DNA of 15,964 nucleotides. It comes from AEGEAN-183 sp964342745 (GTDB lineage: Bacteria; Pseudomonadota; Gammaproteobacteria; Magnimaribacterales; Magnimaribacteraceae). The DNA lies in contig CAYFFW010000028.1 of assembly GCA_964342745.1 (NCBI GenBank), positions 1 through 15,964 on the forward strand, given 5' to 3'. A program made the position numbers and the translations under genes. Under the pieces are notes generated by a model. That model ran no database searches. It worked only from the letters and a program-made list of their open reading frames with translations, and was not told the DNA's origin. Below are positions 6,860 through 14,041 of the stretch, in pieces; position 1 is the stretch's first letter, and each line of letters begins with the position of its first letter.

Positions 6860-7723
6860 CTAAGTTCTCACTCGAGTAAAGGTTTCGACAAGTTTTTCAA
6901 CTTCCCCTCCTGCCCCTCCTTTTAAGTAGTCTTTGTGTCCTAAGAAATCATCTCTTCCAAGCATAGTAGCTAATTCTTTTGGTTTATTCTTCAGCCATTT
7001 GTCATCTAGATGATCATAACTTTCGACCGTTCTTAAAGCTAAACGACTGAAAGTTATATGGATAACTACCCTTTCACCATCTAAGTTTCTTGGATAATTA
7101 CTATGCCAAATAGAACCATCCCACATAATTATTGAACCCGCAGAACACTCTACTGGGACAGCTCCTTCTTGCGCTGTTATTTCTTCAGGTAGAGGATGTC
7201 TTCTTTTTAAGTGTGACTTGGGGATAACCTTCGTACAACCGCCTTCTTTTGTATATTCATCACAAGCCCAACAAAGTGTAAAAAGTTGATTGTGAACAGG
7301 AAAAGGTGCTGGGGTCCAGTTCTGATCCGCGTGTAAACCAATTTCAGGAGATCCTTTAGGCCTAATGCTAGCAATTAACTGAGATAATAGAGCTCCCTTC
7401 CCACACATCACCTCAACCATTGCCTGAATTTTTGGATTCAAAACAACTTCCTCAAAGATAGGATCTCTACCCAGCAATACTGCAGCAGCATAGCCTTTTG
7501 CTGGTCCTTTAGTTTCTTTAGCTAATTTGATGCACGTTTCCCTTAATCTTTCATTAAACTCTTCAGAAACACTAGCATCCATTACAGCGTAGCCATTATC
7601 TTTTATCTGATCTACAGTTTTTAAAAGGTCTAGGTTTTTGAGCTTATTAGAGAATTCTTTAGAGAAATTAAAAGGCTGAACAGTACTTAAAGTTTCATCA
7701 GGCTTTTCTTGTATTACAGACAT
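6860..7723 (-). CDS. Phytanoyl-CoA dioxygenase (PhyH) family protein
   Basis: This 287-residue non-haem Fe(II)/2-oxoglutarate oxygenase has the iron facial triad His131 and Asp133 (in GLHADQNW) and His207 (in WDGSIWH). Arg218 in GERVVIHITFSR sits at the 2-oxoglutarate-binding position. No signal peptide is present, so the enzyme is cytoplasmic. Family members hydroxylate fatty acyl-CoAs, small metabolites or halogenated compounds; the substrate is not predictable from sequence. The gene lies between a secreted peptidase (37 bases upstream) and an amidohydrolase (3 bases downstream) on the same strand, and pairing with a lactonase-like hydrolase suggests one catabolic route. The ATG is preceded by an A-run with no clear Shine-Dalgarno. 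A second PhyH-type gene at 10997 is only distantly similar, so this is not a recent duplication. Confidence 0.9.
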   Translation of the reverse strand: MSVIQEKPDETLSTVQPFNFSKEFSNKLKNLDLLKTVDQIKDNGYAVMDASVSEEFNERLRETCIKLAKETKGPAKGYAAAVLLGRDPIFEEVVLNPKIQAMVEVMCGKGALLSQLIASIRPKGSPEIGLHADQNWTPAPFPVHNQLFTLCWACDEYTKEGGCTKVIPKSHLKRRHPLPEEITAQEGAVPVECSAGSIIMWDGSIWHSNYPRNLDGERVVIHITFSRLALRTVESYDHLDDKWLKNKPKELATMLGRDDFLGHKDYLKGGAGGEVEKLVETFTRVRT

Positions 7724-7760
7724 TTTTTTATAGTAGCACTTTAAAGTTAATTAATTAAAT

Positions 7761-9872
7761 CTACCTATCTTTGATAACAGATAAGGCATATCCATAAATA
7801 TCTGCTATCTCATCAATCCTCTTATTTCTAGGAGTACCAGAACCATGACCTGCCCTTGTTTCAACTCTCAATAGAACTGGATTATCACACCCTTGAAGTT
7901 CTTGTAATCTTGCAGCGAATTTAAATGAGTGAGAAGGAACCACTCTGTCATCCCTATTTGCCGTTGTAATTAGAGTAGGAGGATAGCAAACACCTGCTTC
8001 AATATTGTGATAAGGAGAATATGAAAGAAGATTAAAAAATTCTTCCCTATTATCAACAGAGCCATAATCACTTTCCCAGGCCCAGCCAATAGTAAATTTG
8101 CTAAACCTCAACATATCCATAACCCCTACTTGTGGAATTGTCACAGCAAAAAGTTCTGGATTTTGGAGCATGGTAGCTCCTACTAACAATCCACCGTTGG
8201 ACCTACCTTGGATAACCGTAGATCCAGAACTGCCTAATTTATTAGCATGTAGAAATTTTGCAGCATAAGCAAAATCATCAAAAACATTTTGTTTATTTAA
8301 AAGCATTCCGCCTTCGTGCCAAGTATCTCCATACTCCGAACCACCCCTTAAGTTAGCTACAGCAACCACCCCTCCTTGATTCATCCAAGCTAAATAAGTT
8401 TTACTAAAAGATGGAAGAATAGAAATATTAAAACCTCCATAACCATAGAGCAAGACAGGTGTATCCTCATTGAGTTTTGTATCTTTCTTATGGCTTATAT
8501 GAAGCGGGATTTTAGTACCATCTTTAGATTCATAAAATTTAATACTGGTAGTGAATTCAATGGATTTAAATTTTGGTAAAACCTCAGACCAATATTCTTT
8601 GTAACTTAAACTGTTCATATCTATCTTATAAATAGTTGTGGGAGTTACATAATTTGTAAAACTAAAATAGGAGAATCTATCTTTCATTTTTCCATAAAAA
8701 CCAGAAATAGATCCTTCTTTTGGTAAATCTAGAGTAGATAAGAATCCACCCTTTAAATTGAAAAAGTCAACTCTAGATTGAGTGTCAACTAAATATTCAA
8801 TTACAAACTTATTATTTATGAGACTAAAGCCTGTAATAGGCAATTCAGATTCTTTAATAACATCTGACCAGGTAAAAGATTGCTTTTGACTAACGTCAAG
8901 CTTCACTATTTTTCCATTGGGAGAGTCTTTGTTTGTAAAAAACCAAAGACTTGATCCTTTACTTCCAAGGAAAATATAAGTTGCTTCTAGTTTGTCTATT
9001 AATGGAGAAAAAGAATCTTCATTTGAAGTTTTAATATACAACCTATTTCTTTCATCCGTGCCCTCTCCTACAGACAAAAGTCTATGTAGACCGTCTTCAG
9101 TAACTTGAATCCCCCAAGACCAGTTAGGCCTATCTGGTCTCTCATAAATTAGTTTATCTTCATTTTGTGAAGTGCCTATTTGATGAAAAAATAATTGAGG
9201 AGCTCTATTGATATCTGAAAGAGCATCACCTTTTGGTTTAGGATACTTTTGATAATAAAAACCAGAATTGTCAGACTCCCAACTTCCTGAAGAAAATTTA
9301 GTCCATTGAATCTCATCCTTTAAAATTTTTTTATCTCTAACTCTTATAATTTTCCAAGTTTTCCAATCAGAACCACCATCTGAAACTGAATAAGCTACAT
9401 ATTCACCATTGGGGCTTATACTCACCGAAGAAAGCGAGACCGTACCATCATTAGAAAAATTATTTGGGTCAATTAATAACTCAGCTGCACAAGCTAGGCA
9501 CTTTTGCACCATGAATTTACTTTGTTGCCATGTACCATCATTAAAATAAAAGAACGTCTTCTCACCTCTAATAGTAGGGATGCTCTTAGATTCCCCAGTC
9601 CAAATAGCTTCTAGATCTTTTTTAATTTTCTTTCGGTATTTATTTTTAGATATGTATTTTTTAGTTAACTTGTTTTGATCATCTACCCAAGCTTGAGTCT
9701 CTTTACTATTGAAATCTTCTAACCATCTGTATGGATCTTCTATTTTAACTTCATATAATAGGTCTACCTGAGATACCTTCTTTGTTAGAGGGTAAGTTGG
9801 AGTAGTTGAACAAGATTGGAAAATAAATAGACTTGAACAAACAATCAAAAATAAAATTCTTTTTTTCTTCAT
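7761..9872 (-). CDS. S9A prolyl oligopeptidase lipoprotein
   Basis: This 703-residue serine peptidase has the canonical prolyl oligopeptidase layout. The N-terminal signal has a lipobox-like ending (IFQSC, lipid Cys21), though Phe at -3 is not ideal. The motif EDPYRWLED at 45-53 is typical of S9A. A seven-bladed propeller runs from about 80 to 430, and the C-terminal alpha/beta hydrolase carries LLYGYGGFN at 474-482, nucleophile Ser558 in QGRSNGG, Asp641/642 in NRDDRVVP, and His676 in RAGHGSG. The triad is complete and the length is normal. It cleaves short peptides after proline, and the signal places it in the periplasm or on the outer membrane, suggesting peptide scavenging. It begins a minus-strand run with PhyH and amidohydrolase genes and shares a 69-base divergent region with the PhoD-like gene. 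No strong Shine-Dalgarno precedes the ATG. Confidence 0.93.
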   Translation of the reverse strand: MKKKRILFLIVCSSLFIFQSCSTTPTYPLTKKVSQVDLLYEVKIEDPYRWLEDFNSKETQAWVDDQNKLTKKYISKNKYRKKIKKDLEAIWTGESKSIPTIRGEKTFFYFNDGTWQQSKFMVQKCLACAAELLIDPNNFSNDGTVSLSSVSISPNGEYVAYSVSDGGSDWKTWKIIRVRDKKILKDEIQWTKFSSGSWESDNSGFYYQKYPKPKGDALSDINRAPQLFFHQIGTSQNEDKLIYERPDRPNWSWGIQVTEDGLHRLLSVGEGTDERNRLYIKTSNEDSFSPLIDKLEATYIFLGSKGSSLWFFTNKDSPNGKIVKLDVSQKQSFTWSDVIKESELPITGFSLINNKFVIEYLVDTQSRVDFFNLKGGFLSTLDLPKEGSISGFYGKMKDRFSYFSFTNYVTPTTIYKIDMNSLSYKEYWSEVLPKFKSIEFTTSIKFYESKDGTKIPLHISHKKDTKLNEDTPVLLYGYGGFNISILPSFSKTYLAWMNQGGVVAVANLRGGSEYGDTWHEGGMLLNKQNVFDDFAYAAKFLHANKLGSSGSTVIQGRSNGGLLVGATMLQNPELFAVTIPQVGVMDMLRFSKFTIGWAWESDYGSVDNREEFFNLLSYSPYHNIEAGVCYPPTLITTANRDDRVVPSHSFKFAARLQELQGCDNPVLLRVETRAGHGSGTPRNKRIDEIADIYGYALSVIKDR

Positions 9873-9889
9873 TTCATAAATATATTACA

Positions 9890-9917
9890 TTGAGTCTATA
9901 TCTTTACTTTATATAAG
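9890..9917 (+). promoter_or_regulatory. Candidate promoter for the PhoD-like phosphatase gene
   Basis: TTGAGT (9890-9895) and TATAAG (9912-9917) with a 16-base spacer lie in the 69-base gap between divergent genes. They predict a start near 9924, about 18 bases before the ATG. The same short gap must also hold the promoter of the peptidase gene on the other strand, which I could not place confidently. I saw no PHO-box-like repeat. Confidence 0.4.
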
Positions 9918-9941
9918 TTAATCTTAGTATGATAAAAAATT

Positions 9942-10937
9942 ATGAAGCTATTTAATTTAATCAAAACTTCTCTTCTTTTTTTACTCTTAATAAGTTGTCT
10001 AAAAATTTATGGTATCGAAAATAAGACCACTTTCACCATTGGATTCGGTTCCTGTATAGATGAATACAAGCCGCAAGAGATTTGGTCTGCAGTTGAAAAG
10101 GAAGGTTTAAATGATTTTTTCTTTTTAGGTGACAACGTATATGGAGACTCTGATTCAGGTGAGCTAAATAAAATGAGAACCTCTTATGAAAAACAAGCAT
10201 CTATTTTTCCCCAATGGTTAAAAAAACTGAGTCCTATTGCAATTTGGGATGATCATGACTATGGATTAAACGATGGAGGTGTTGAATATCGATTAAAGCG
10301 TGAATCACAAAAATTATTCCTCGACTTCTGGAAGGTAGATAAAAAAGATAGAAGGCACAACCAGGAAGGTATTTATTTTTCTGAAAAAAGGATTCTAAAT
10401 GACAAAAAAATTCTATTGATTGGTTTAGATACTAGATACTTTAGATCAGCTTTAGAAGGAGAAAAGAGAAACTATAAGGCAACTAAAGATGAAACTAAAA
10501 CCATTCTGGGCCCAAGGCAATGGAAATGGCTTGAATCTAAATTTAAAGAAGATGTTGATATAGTTATTCTTGCTTCTTCTATACAAATTCTTGCTAGCAA
10601 CCATGGATTTGAGAAATGGAGTAACTTTCCTCATGAAAAAAAACGGCTTTTAAATTTAATTGAAGGATTTAACAAACCCGTTTTACTTATCTCTGGGGAT
10701 AGGCATAAATCAGGTATATACAAGAAAGGTAATCTTTACGAGATTACTAGCTCTTCTTTAAATAAACCTTTACCAAGATTGGTAGCTGCTGTCTGGAATG
10801 AAACTGACCCTCTTCTTCTTGGCAAGATGCACTACAACATGAACTATGGACTGATAAAAATTAATTCTAGAAACATAAAGATGTTTTTAAAAGATGAGAA
10901 AGGAATAATTCTAGAGAAAGCGGAATTTGATATTTAA
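9942..10937 (+). CDS. PhoD-like metallophosphatase, exported
   Basis: This 331-residue protein has the PhoD-like (alkaline phosphatase D) metal-binding blocks in order: GSC at 36-38, FFLGDNVYGD at 60-69, IWDDHDYGLNDGG at 101-113, GLDTRYFRS at 151-159, LGPRQWKWLE at 189-198 and ISGDRHKSG at 250-258. The N-terminus is a secretion signal. LISC at 16-19 fits a lipobox, so the mature protein may be a lipoprotein lipidated at Cys19. PhoD-like enzymes hydrolyse phosphate mono- or diesters using metal ions (Ca and Fe in the type enzyme). At 331 residues this is a compact form lacking the long N-terminal domain of Bacillus PhoD. The likely role is phosphate scavenging from organic phosphoesters in the periplasm. 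The start is the first ATG giving a signal peptide; no clear Shine-Dalgarno is seen. Confidence 0.85.
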   Translation: MKLFNLIKTSLLFLLLISCLKIYGIENKTTFTIGFGSCIDEYKPQEIWSAVEKEGLNDFFFLGDNVYGDSDSGELNKMRTSYEKQASIFPQWLKKLSPIAIWDDHDYGLNDGGVEYRLKRESQKLFLDFWKVDKKDRRHNQEGIYFSEKRILNDKKILLIGLDTRYFRSALEGEKRNYKATKDETKTILGPRQWKWLESKFKEDVDIVILASSIQILASNHGFEKWSNFPHEKKRLLNLIEGFNKPVLLISGDRHKSGIYKKGNLYEITSSSLNKPLPRLVAAVWNETDPLLLGKMHYNMNYGLIKINSRNIKMFLKDEKGIILEKAEFDI

Positions 10938-10982
10938 GTCAAATTGAAGAGTGATTTAATAAGAGCTAACATGAAAAGTATT

Positions 10983-10989
10983 AGGAAGG
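10983..10989 (+). promoter_or_regulatory. Ribosome binding site of the second PhyH-type gene
   Basis: AGGAAGG, 7 bases before the ATG at 10997, supports that start. A weak promoter-like pair, TTGAAG (10944-10949) and TAACAT (10967-10972) with a 17-base spacer, lies in the same gap, so the gene may have its own promoter as well as read-through from the phosphatase. Confidence 0.55.
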
Positions 10990-10996
10990 TTAATCT

Positions 10997-11881
10997 ATGA
11001 CAAAGACTAAAGGAAAAACACCTCCTTACTTGGGTGAAAATTTAAGCCAGATAAAAAAACTTGGTTTACAAAGCAATATCAATGACCTTGAGATTGATGG
11101 ATTTACAGTAATACCTCCAAAAAAGGTTGCTTCAACAAACTTCCTTAACAAAATGAGAAAAACGGTATTACGTTTGTGCGATGAAAGAACTGGGAAAAAG
11201 TTTTCAATAAATAAAAATGGAGACAGAGGAAAATATAAAGCTCAACCCCAAACTGAAAGTCAATTTTTGCTTTATTACCTATTAATGGCAGACCCTATAT
11301 TTGAAAAATGGTTAATGAACCCAACTTTGAATGTGATGATGGATTACCTCATGAAAGGCACTCAACAGCTCTCAAGTATGACTGCTTTCATTAAATGGCA
11401 AGGTGAAGGATATGGTGAGTCACTGGGTCTACATAGCGATACAAGACCAAGCACTCCAGAAGGGTTAATCCCAAATTCATGGTTTGATGTCTCTAACTCA
11501 ACTTATTGCCTGACTGATTACAATGAAGAAAATGGAGCAATGGCTATGGTGCCTGGAAGTCATAGACTGTATAGGCAACCTAAACCAGGTGAAGGCATCA
11601 AGAAAGCAATACCCGTAGAAGCCAAAGCTGGATCTCTAATCATTTTTAATGGAGGAATTTGGCATGGAGCTTTTCCTAAAAAAACGGAAGGTTTAAGACT
11701 TAATGTAACTAGTTATTTCTGTCACAGAAAATTAAAAACCCAAGAAGCGTATCAATGGAAAGTCACTCAAGAGATGATAGATAGAAACCCACAGAAATTC
11801 GCTAAATTGGTAGGGGCAGATGATGAATATGGCTGGGATGAAAAAGGCCCTGATTACAGAAGACCCCTGAAGTACATTTAA
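10997..11881 (+). CDS. Phytanoyl-CoA dioxygenase (PhyH) family protein
   Basis: This is a 294-residue Fe(II)/2-oxoglutarate oxygenase without a signal peptide. The iron ligands are His146 and Asp148 (LGLHSDTRP) and His223 (GGIWHGAFP). Arg234 in GLRLNVTSYF is at the 2-oxoglutarate site, and MVPGSHRLYRQP at 184-195 is the usual PhyH loop. It differs clearly from the other PhyH protein in this window: a longer insert after the HxD motif (PEGLIPNSWFD) and a different C-terminal tail (EYGWDEKGPDYRRPLKYI). Members of this kind are numerous in marine gammaproteobacteria and rarely have known substrates. It follows the PhoD-like gene by 59 bases with a good Shine-Dalgarno, and it ends 59 bases before the stop of the convergent operon. 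Confidence 0.9.
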   Translation: MTKTKGKTPPYLGENLSQIKKLGLQSNINDLEIDGFTVIPPKKVASTNFLNKMRKTVLRLCDERTGKKFSINKNGDRGKYKAQPQTESQFLLYYLLMADPIFEKWLMNPTLNVMMDYLMKGTQQLSSMTAFIKWQGEGYGESLGLHSDTRPSTPEGLIPNSWFDVSNSTYCLTDYNEENGAMAMVPGSHRLYRQPKPGEGIKKAIPVEAKAGSLIIFNGGIWHGAFPKKTEGLRLNVTSYFCHRKLKTQEAYQWKVTQEMIDRNPQKFAKLVGADDEYGWDEKGPDYRRPLKYI

Positions 11882-11940
11882 AACTAATTGAGCTCTTTTT
11901 TCACCTATACATTAGTTATATTAGTTTTAGATATGACGAT

Positions 11941-12141
11941 TCAAGCTTTCCACTGTGCAGGTCTTGGTCTTTTACCTACCCAAATAAAATGATGGCAAAC
12001 CATTGTAGGGTCTACATACTTGGGTCGGTTTAAAATTTCTAATTTCTTCTCTTCACAATAAGAGTTAATTTCATCTTCTGTGTCAGCTATCAGATAATGG
12101 CGAACTCTTGTTTTATCGATGGCCTTAGCAAACTTTGTCAT
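11941..12141 (-). CDS. Hypothetical 66-residue protein
   Basis: This is a small soluble protein of 66 residues, MTKFAKAIDKTRVRHYLIAD..., ending in the basic, proline-containing GKRPRPAQWKA. I do not recognise it. An upstream in-frame ATG at 12228 would add 29 residues (MIKLMIGYLIKK...) but would lie deep inside the preceding lipoprotein gene. The ATG at 12141 starts 4 bases after that gene's stop and gives a well-formed polar protein, so I prefer it. No clear Shine-Dalgarno is present, and coupling to the lipoprotein gene is likely. It is the last gene of the minus-strand run that begins with the quinoprotein. Confidence 0.6.
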   Translation of the reverse strand: MTKFAKAIDKTRVRHYLIADTEDEINSYCEEKKLEILNRPKYVDPTMVCHHFIWVGKRPRPAQWKA

Positions 12142-12145
12142 GATA

Positions 12146-12526
12146 TTAATTACTACTACAATTCCGAATCTTATTTCTTGATACAGTACAGTCTTTTTTA
12201 TTAAATATCCTATCATTAATTTTATCAAGGTCCGTTTCTTCTACATGACTATGATTAGAGTATTCGTATATAAGTTTCTCATAAGCTTCAAATCTATCTT
12301 CGCAATTAAGCTTCCTACTCTCTATCTCCACTTGAACGTCTCTAAGAAACTTAAATTTTTTGTACTCATCATGACTAAACATCTCAGAATATTCCATAGG
12401 AAAGCATAAATCATAATCAGTAGTTCTTTTATTTATCTCAGGTAAATTAGAAGTTGTAATTATTTGACACCCATAAAAGGACAAAAATAAAAAAAATAAA
12501 ATCGATTTATTCAAACACTGAAACAT
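12146..12526 (-). CDS. Small Cys-containing putative lipoprotein
   Basis: This 126-residue exported protein has an N-terminal hydrophobic stretch ending SFYGC (Cys20), a near-lipobox with Phe at -3, so it is either a lipoprotein or a secreted protein. The mature part is charged and holds Cys41, Cys75, Cys113 and Cys123, which could form two disulfides. The segment DYDLCFPM...EIESRKLNC (about 38-75) resembles, from memory, the LC...E-[IL]-x-x-R-x-x-x-C motif of many small exported proteobacterial proteins of unknown function. The ATG at 12526 overlaps the end of yjbQ by 20 bases with a weak AAGAGA upstream. Starting later would lose the signal, so this start is likely correct. No function can be assigned. 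Confidence 0.65.
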   Translation of the reverse strand: MFQCLNKSILFFLFLSFYGCQIITTSNLPEINKRTTDYDLCFPMEYSEMFSHDEYKKFKFLRDVQVEIESRKLNCEDRFEAYEKLIYEYSNHSHVEETDLDKINDRIFNKKDCTVSRNKIRNCSSN

Positions 12527-12914
12527 TTATATTTCTCTTAAATTTTGAGTGCCTATGTTCAAAAATGAAAATTCCTTGCCATGTTCCCATATCTAACTCT
12601 CTTTCATTAATAGGAACGAGTAAGGAAGTTTCTGTAAGTGCGTTTTTAATATGAGCGGGCATATCATCTGGACCTTCTTCGTTATGAATGTAATTCCCAT
12701 CTTCAGGTACTAGAATTTTAAAAAAATTATTTAGATCTTCTAAAACTTCTGAACTTGCATTCTCTTGAATTAATAAAGATGCAGAAGTATGTTTAATAAA
12801 TATATTACATAAACCTCTTTCCTTTTTAGATTCATAGACAATATCTCTAACTTTACTTGTTATTTCAGTTAAGCCTTGACCTGCAGTTATTATTGAAAAT
12901 TCTTTTTGATACAT
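12507..12914 (-). CDS. yjbQ: YjbQ / UPF0047 family protein
   Basis: This 135-residue protein covers the whole UPF0047 (YjbQ) family, whose E. coli member is 138 residues. The conserved signature is complete: KHTSASLLIQEN at 41-52, YIHNEEGPDDMPAHIK at 75-90, GTWQGIFIFEHR at 110-121, with His42, His77 and His88 clustered as a probable metal or phosphate site. E. coli YjbQ has weak thiamine-phosphate synthase activity as a side reaction; the true role of the family is unsettled. The ATG directly follows the madM stop (TAA then ATG with no base between), so it is translated by coupling within the malonate transporter operon. Its end overlaps the next gene by 20 bases. Cytoplasmic. Confidence 0.93.
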   Translation of the reverse strand: MYQKEFSIITAGQGLTEITSKVRDIVYESKKERGLCNIFIKHTSASLLIQENASSEVLEDLNNFFKILVPEDGNYIHNEEGPDDMPAHIKNALTETSLLVPINERELDMGTWQGIFIFEHRHSKFKRNINVSVFE

Positions 12915-13682
12915 TTAATAAAGTGTCCTGATAAACAAGAATAAAATTGAAGGTGCCAGTAAACATCCCAATCCAGTGTAAAAAGTAGCAGTCATAACTC
13001 CATAAGGTACTAGTTTTGGGTTTGTAGCTGCTAAACCAGCAGCTACTCCACTATTGGTACCCATCAATCCACCGAAGATCATTGCCGACTTAGGGTTATT
13101 TAATCCAATGTAAGGAGCTACTAAGGGGGTTGCTACCATAACAAGAATCGACTTGATAAGTCCTGCTGCTATGCTCAAAGCAATGATCTCTGAAGAGGCT
13201 CCTAGTGCAGTTCCAGTTACAGGACCGACTAAAAAAGTAACTGTTCCAGCTCCTAAAGTTGTTATATCAACAGGATCTTTGTATCCAAAAATGGAAGCTA
13301 TAATTGCACCTACTAAGAAAGACAAAATAACACCTATAAAAAGAGATAAAACACCAACGGTACCTGCCTTTTTTAATTCGGAAGTATCGACCCCATAAGC
13401 GGTAGCAACAATAGCAAAATCCCTAAACATCGCACCACCCAGTACTGCCAATCCAGAAAATATTTGAATATCTGCTAAACCTTTTTCTCCACCAGTAAGG
13501 TACCCGCCAAAGTAAGCGAGGATTAAACCAATGATTATTGCAATAGCTGAGCCATGAAATTTGCCATTAGTTAATTTTTCTGACAGAAAATATGAAAACC
13601 AGATAATTATTCCCACTACTAAAAAGGCAACAATCACTCCATTCTTGATAAGAATGGAGTCAATAATCTCTAGTGGATTCAT
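12915..13682 (-). CDS. madM: Malonate transporter subunit MadM
   Basis: This 255-residue, very hydrophobic protein with about seven or eight membrane spans matches MadM, the large subunit of the two-component sodium-dependent malonate carrier MadLM described in Malonomonas rubra; the length is as expected (about 254). Recognisable stretches include GGYLTGGEKGLADIQ at 59-73, LAVLGGAMFRDFAIVATAYGV at about 78-98, GTVTFLVGPVTGTALGASSE near 145-164 and IFGGLMGTNSGVAAGLAATNP near 202-222, all glycine-rich transport-type segments. It imports malonate or a close analogue across the inner membrane. The start ATG lies 23 bases inside the end of madL and is preceded by TAGGA. No malonate decarboxylase (mdc/mad) genes follow, which is unusual for this transporter. 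Confidence 0.9.
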   Translation of the reverse strand: MNPLEIIDSILIKNGVIVAFLVVGIIIWFSYFLSEKLTNGKFHGSAIAIIIGLILAYFGGYLTGGEKGLADIQIFSGLAVLGGAMFRDFAIVATAYGVDTSELKKAGTVGVLSLFIGVILSFLVGAIIASIFGYKDPVDITTLGAGTVTFLVGPVTGTALGASSEIIALSIAAGLIKSILVMVATPLVAPYIGLNNPKSAMIFGGLMGTNSGVAAGLAATNPKLVPYGVMTATFYTGLGCLLAPSILFLFIRTLY

Positions 13683-14034
13683 TTTTTCCTACCTTTGTGA
13701 GCAATGGAATTAATAAAAAAGATATTAAAACAGCTAAGAAACCAGAAACTATTGCAACTCCTCCAGCATCTAATGCCATAAACACATTCTGTTTCGCAGC
13801 CATAGCAACAACAATTGGAATATAAATAGCACTCCAAAAAGTTATCCCCTGTTCAGTTATAGGGGGTAATAAGATTTTTTTCTTTAAATAAGCTGATAGC
13901 CCTATCAGAAGGAGCATTGCAAAGCCCACTCCACCAAGATTAGCTTCTATGCCTATCCATCTTCCTAAAAGATCTCCTAAAAAAAGACCTGTAATAAAGC
14001 AAAAAGCTAATAGAGCTACTCCATAGATGACCAT
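13660..14034 (-). CDS. madL: Malonate transporter subunit MadL
   Basis: This 124-residue membrane protein has four likely spans and starts MVIYGVALLAFCFITGLF, the characteristic N-terminus of MadL, the small subunit of the MadLM malonate:sodium symporter. Other family marks are NLGGVGFAMLLLIGLS near 32-47, PPITEQGITFWSAIYIPIVVAMAA near 55-78 and the C-terminal LLIPLLTKVG. A longer reading exists from a TTG at 14055, but it overlaps the preceding gene and adds seven polar residues not expected in MadL. The ATG at 14034 matches family starts, with GAGAGG about 13 bases upstream. The preceding esterase stop is 7 bases away. MadL and MadM must act together, and their overlap suggests coupled, stoichiometric synthesis. 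Confidence 0.9.
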   Translation of the reverse strand: MVIYGVALLAFCFITGLFLGDLLGRWIGIEANLGGVGFAMLLLIGLSAYLKKKILLPPITEQGITFWSAIYIPIVVAMAAKQNVFMALDAGGVAIVSGFLAVLISFLLIPLLTKVGKNESTRDY

Positions 14035-14041
14035 ATCAACA

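Noticed and set aside
10452..10634. 60-residue minus-strand frame
   Set aside because: It is antisense to the PhoD-like phosphatase gene, whose motifs are intact; a chance frame.
11881..11927. Inverted repeat AAACTAAT / ATTAGTTT as a terminator between convergent genes
   Set aside because: The 8-base arms are AT-only but for one pair, the loop is 31 bases, and no T-run follows; too weak to call.
13153..13398. 81-residue plus-strand frame
   Set aside because: It is antisense to madM; its proline/threonine/valine-rich composition is the mirror of madM glycine-rich codons.
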